Shown piece after piece: positions 61,276 to 64,000 of a DNA stretch of 64,000 bases. Under the pieces are notes generated by a model. The model was not told the origin of the DNA. It made no database searches and saw nothing but the letters and a program-made list of their open reading frames with translations. The DNA is from Leptolyngbya sp. PCC 7375 (GTDB lineage: Bacteria; Cyanobacteriota; Cyanobacteriia; Phormidesmidales; Phormidesmidaceae). The stretch lies in the NCBI RefSeq assembly GCF_000316115.1, contig NZ_JH993797.1:5132486-5196485 (forward strand). The letters are read 5' to 3'. How positions within the stretch are numbered: the stretch's first letter is position 1; every line of letters starts with the position of its first letter. Both the position numbers and the translations under genes were made by a program.

Positions 61276-62091
61276 ATGAACAAGATTACAATGCTTTATA
61301 AATATATATTCGCTAGGAAACTTTTTTATCCACTTCATCGTTTGATGTTTGCATTAAGCACGCGAGGATTAGGAGTTTTGAATTATGAAAATCCAACTTT
61401 AAGTGGAGAAAATTTTCTTTTAAGAAAAATAGCTGCACAGCATTGGACTGACTTTACTTGTATAGATGTAGGTGCCAACATTGGTAGCTATAGTTATTCT
61501 GTCAAAAAAATAATTAATACAGCCACTGTCTATGCAGTTGAACCTCATCCTAAAACATTTTTAAAGCTTAAAAAAAATGCACATAACTTTGGATATTTTG
61601 CTTTCAATATAGCATTATCAAATAATAATTCATTAGTAAATATATTCGACACCTTTTTAGATGAATCTGGTGATGATTATTCCACACATGCTTCTCTCTA
61701 TAAAGAAGTTTTTATGGAAAAAAAATATGACAGACAAGTTCATGTTTATCAAGTTCAATCAATGACATTAGATGAGTTTTTGGTTGACAATAATATTAAT
61801 GAAGTTAATTTATTAAAAATCGACGTTGAAGGTCATGAATATAATGTTTTGCTTGGTGCCCATGAAGCTTTGAGATCAAAAAAAATTGGCATTATTCAGT
61901 TTGAATTTAATTCTATGAATCGTTTTAGTAGAGTTTATATGAAAGACTTTGCTGATCTTTTAAGTGATTATAGACTATATAGATTGATGCAAGATTTTTT
62001 GGCTCCTATTCAAGTGGATAATGCTCTTTCTTCAGAGCTGTTCGCATATCAAAATATTGTGGCTATCCGCCAAGATATCTGTTTGATTTGA
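61276..62091 (+). CDS. FkbM family methyltransferase
   Basis: This 271-residue SAM-dependent methyltransferase has motif I FTCIDVGANIGSYSYSVKKI, VYAVEPHPKTFLKLKKNAHN, the family motif LLKIDVEGHEYNVLLGAHEA, and IGIIQFEFN. FkbM enzymes commonly O-methylate sugars of surface glycans. The gene is strongly AT-rich, suggesting recent transfer within a variable polysaccharide locus. Confidence 0.88.
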   Translation: MNKITMLYKYIFARKLFYPLHRLMFALSTRGLGVLNYENPTLSGENFLLRKIAAQHWTDFTCIDVGANIGSYSYSVKKIINTATVYAVEPHPKTFLKLKKNAHNFGYFAFNIALSNNNSLVNIFDTFLDESGDDYSTHASLYKEVFMEKKYDRQVHVYQVQSMTLDEFLVDNNINEVNLLKIDVEGHEYNVLLGAHEALRSKKIGIIQFEFNSMNRFSRVYMKDFADLLSDYRLYRLMQDFLAPIQVDNALSSELFAYQNIVAIRQDICLI

Positions 62092-62141
62092 TAATTTTAA
62101 AATATAAAACCAGAAGACTCCTTGATGATTTTTGATCTCTC

Positions 62142-63050
62142 ATGTCTAATGAGTTCTTGCCTGTTGTTCTAATCGTTTTTAATCGCCCTAATCTGACGCA
62201 GCAACTATTGTATGCTCTTGCAAAAGTGGCACCACCTGTTATTTTTGTGATTGCAGATGGTCCTAGATCCAGCGTACCTGGTGATATTGATGCTTGTGCT
62301 CAGACTAGAGAAATTATTAATTCAATTGCCTGGGACTGTAATATATATACCAACTATGCCAATGAAAACTTGGGCTGTCGGCGACGAGTGGAAACGGGAC
62401 TAGACTGGGTATTTTCGCAAGTAGAATCTGCCGTTATTTTAGAAGATGATTGCATACCAGAGCCCTCATTTTTTCGGTTTTGCTCTGAGCTATTAGTCCG
62501 CTACAAAGCAGACACGCGAATTATGGCTATTTCGGGGGATAATTTTCAACTTGGTCGACAGCGCACTTCAGATAGTTATTACTTTTCCCGATATCCCCAT
62601 TGTTGGGGTTGGGCAACTTGGAGAAGGGCTTGGCAGTATTACGATGCTGATATGGCTTGCTGGCCAAGCATTAATAGTAATGAATGGCTCACCGATATTT
62701 TAGGCGATCGATTTACCAAACAATATTGGCAGCACAAGTTTCAGCAAACTTATGAAGGCAAAATCAACAGCTGGGCTTTTGTCTGGACATTCTCGTGTTG
62801 GTTGCAAAGTGGGCTGTGTATCTTACCCAATATAAATTTAGTCTCTAATATTGGTTTTGGAAGGTTAGGCACTAATCATACCCATTGGTCTTCTCCATTC
62901 GCCAGGATGGCTACTTATCCCATCGAGTTTCCTCTAAAGCATCCTTCTATAGTTGTTCGTGACGCTCAGGCTGATGCATTTACACAACGTCATCAGTTTA
63001 GTCGTTGGGCTCGTGGCCGCCATAAAATCCGTGCCTGGTTACAGCGTTGA
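62142..63050 (+). CDS. Glycosyltransferase (GT2-like, HlpA-type)
   Basis: This 302-residue nucleotide-sugar transferase has a GT-A fold: LPVVLIVFNRPNLTQQLLYA, VIFVIADGPRS, the donor-metal motif SAVILEDDCIPEPSFFRFCS, and HCWGWATWRRAWQYYDADMA, typical of proteins often labelled hemolytic protein HlpA-like. It probably adds a sugar in the surface glycan. The acceptor is unknown. Confidence 0.8.
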   Translation: MSNEFLPVVLIVFNRPNLTQQLLYALAKVAPPVIFVIADGPRSSVPGDIDACAQTREIINSIAWDCNIYTNYANENLGCRRRVETGLDWVFSQVESAVILEDDCIPEPSFFRFCSELLVRYKADTRIMAISGDNFQLGRQRTSDSYYFSRYPHCWGWATWRRAWQYYDADMACWPSINSNEWLTDILGDRFTKQYWQHKFQQTYEGKINSWAFVWTFSCWLQSGLCILPNINLVSNIGFGRLGTNHTHWSSPFARMATYPIEFPLKHPSIVVRDAQADAFTQRHQFSRWARGRHKIRAWLQR

Positions 63051-63094
63051 AGGGCGATTCTTTAAAATGTCAATGTGATTATGGTGATGTCTTA

Positions 63095-63931
63095 ATGTCT
63101 TCTTTTAACTGCGCTGTTTGTCATGGTGATAATCATAAACTTTTACACTCTTTAGAAGATGGAACCCTGCTGTCTTGCCAGTTTTGTGGTGTTGTAGCTT
63201 TTTTCCCGAGACCGACATGTGAAGAATTGAAGGCTTTTTATGACGGCGGCTACCATGACACTTTTAGTAAAAGTGTCATGGCAGAGAGTATTTTTGCTCA
63301 ACATCGTTATCAAGCTTTAGTTAAAAAAATGCATTGCTATGCTCCGGATCTTATGACCAAAAAGAAACGTACTTTGTTAGATGTAGGATGTGGGACAGGA
63401 GATTTCCTACAGGTTGTTCAACAAGCTGGCTGGCATGTTACGGGTACAGAATTAGCTTTAGATGCTGTTAATCGGGCAAATCAGAAAGTGAGTGGCAATG
63501 TATTTCAAGGTGATATCACAGATCTTGCCTTGCCTTGCTGTTCCTATGATTTGGTCACAAGTTATCATGTAATTGAGCATTTGTTAGAGCCAATTGCTCA
63601 ATTAAGACGGTGTTATGAGCTGCTAGCTTCAGGTGGTTTGTTGTTTTTGGAAACACCTAATATTGGAAGCTTAGGTGCTAGGTTGCGTGGCAAACGGTGG
63701 TCCCACATTATTCCACCAGAGCACATTATTTATTTTTCACCTTTTTCTCTAAAATATGCGCTCAATCAAGCTGGATTTGAGCATTTTGTTGTTTATACAA
63801 CCGCCCCCCAAGTGATCGAGAGCACTGCCCATTGGCCTTTCCCGCTTAAAAAAATGGCAGATTTTATTTATCAGATTGTTCCCCACATTGGTTTAGGCGC
63901 AGCTGTTCAAGCAATAGCATTTAAGCCTTAG
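63095..63931 (+). CDS. Class I SAM-dependent methyltransferase with zinc ribbon
   Basis: In this 278-residue protein two CxxC pairs (NCAVCHGD and LLSCQFCG) near the N-terminus suggest a zinc ribbon. The SAM-binding motif is RTLLDVGCGTGDFLQVVQQA, followed by YDLVTSYHVIEHLLEPIAQL. Such enzymes methylate sugars or lipids in glycan clusters. The ATG at 63095 begins just before the ribbon; the longer frame from 63047 overlaps the previous gene. Confidence 0.83.
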   Translation: MSSFNCAVCHGDNHKLLHSLEDGTLLSCQFCGVVAFFPRPTCEELKAFYDGGYHDTFSKSVMAESIFAQHRYQALVKKMHCYAPDLMTKKKRTLLDVGCGTGDFLQVVQQAGWHVTGTELALDAVNRANQKVSGNVFQGDITDLALPCCSYDLVTSYHVIEHLLEPIAQLRRCYELLASGGLLFLETPNIGSLGARLRGKRWSHIIPPEHIIYFSPFSLKYALNQAGFEHFVVYTTAPQVIESTAHWPFPLKKMADFIYQIVPHIGLGAAVQAIAFKP

Positions 63932-63940
63932 AGACAGATT

Positions 63941-64000
63941 ATGGTTGCCAATACCCATTCCCCATTGAAGTTGTTATATACCCTAACGACCTATCCTCCT
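63941..64000 (+). CDS. Start of a glycosyltransferase (partial, runs off window)
   Basis: The ATG at 63941 begins MVANTHSPLKLLYTLTTYPP, which resembles the N-terminus of GT4-type glycosyltransferases (LLYTLTTYPPS, then usually GGA). Only 20 codons are in the window. It follows the methyltransferase gene by nine bases, continuing the glycan cluster. Confidence 0.5.
   Translation, partial: MVANTHSPLKLLYTLTTYPP

Overview
The window is chromosomal DNA from a cyanobacterium. The evidence is cyanobacterial marker genes (NdhS, CRR6, Thf1/Psb29, PAM68-like, a HetZ-related protein, DUF3727, DUF7219), many HIP1-type GCGATCGC octamers, and dispersed palindromic repeats typical of these genomes. Species cannot be fixed from the sequence alone.

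Layout. 1-1300 holds two internally deleted genes (leuS and a DUF4058 gene) around an intact Uma2-family gene. 1.4-12.7 kb is a transport and redox locus: a SsuABC/TauABC-type ABC transporter, a YeiH-family exporter, an AprA-like flavoprotein, a two-cluster ferredoxin, a HEAT-repeat protein and an Mrp-type P-loop ATPase. In its middle, on the other strand, sits a LysR regulator whose C-terminal half is homologous to the locus's own substrate-binding protein. An EamA transporter follows. 13.8-17.9 kb is an accessory patch with VapBC-like and DUF433 toxin-antitoxin genes, a membrane NACHT ATPase split from its partner by one in-frame TGA, and a MazE antitoxin with a truncated MazF. 17.9-25.6 kb is a nitrogen-scavenging locus: a winged-helix regulator, a biuret hydrolase-like enzyme, an M20 hydrolase and a second ABC transporter on the minus strand, facing a divergent allophanate hydrolase. 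GTA-N8-TAC sites resembling NtcA operators precede both transporter loci.

25.9-33.5 kb carries housekeeping genes (HAS-barrel protein, ndhS, rodA, mrp, SRPBCC protein, hemF, STAS protein, thf1). At 33.5-35.3 kb a complete insertion sequence with an 8-bp target duplication sits exactly between the convergent ends of thf1 and a membrane glycosyltransferase gene. 35.2-42.4 kb has four large GT-C-type membrane proteins and, between two of them, a seven-copy 45/46-bp hairpin repeat that contains the start codon of the downstream gene. 42.5-57.2 kb is a housekeeping stretch: wecB, crr6, a UPF0175/DUF3368 toxin-antitoxin pair, a CofE-like protein, a GNAT protein, ruvX-DUF3727-mltG-yqeG-proB, galE, a HetZ-related gene, a GspE N-terminal-domain protein, PAM68 and rpsO. 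57.8-64 kb begins a cell-surface glycan cluster: a GHL10 glycosidase-like protein, a flippase, an FkbM methyltransferase, glycosyltransferases and a SAM methyltransferase, running off the window edge.

How the genes may work together. In the 18-25 kb locus, the ABC transporter would import a nitrogen-rich compound, the M20 enzyme may trim it, the biuret hydrolase would release allophanate, and allophanate hydrolase would release ammonia, probably under nitrogen control. In the 1.4-12.7 kb locus, a transporter and regulator appear to share a ligand-recognition fold, and the AprA-like flavoprotein plus ferredoxin would act on the imported compound. YeiH hints that sulfite or a related anion is a by-product. 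The substrate is unknown.
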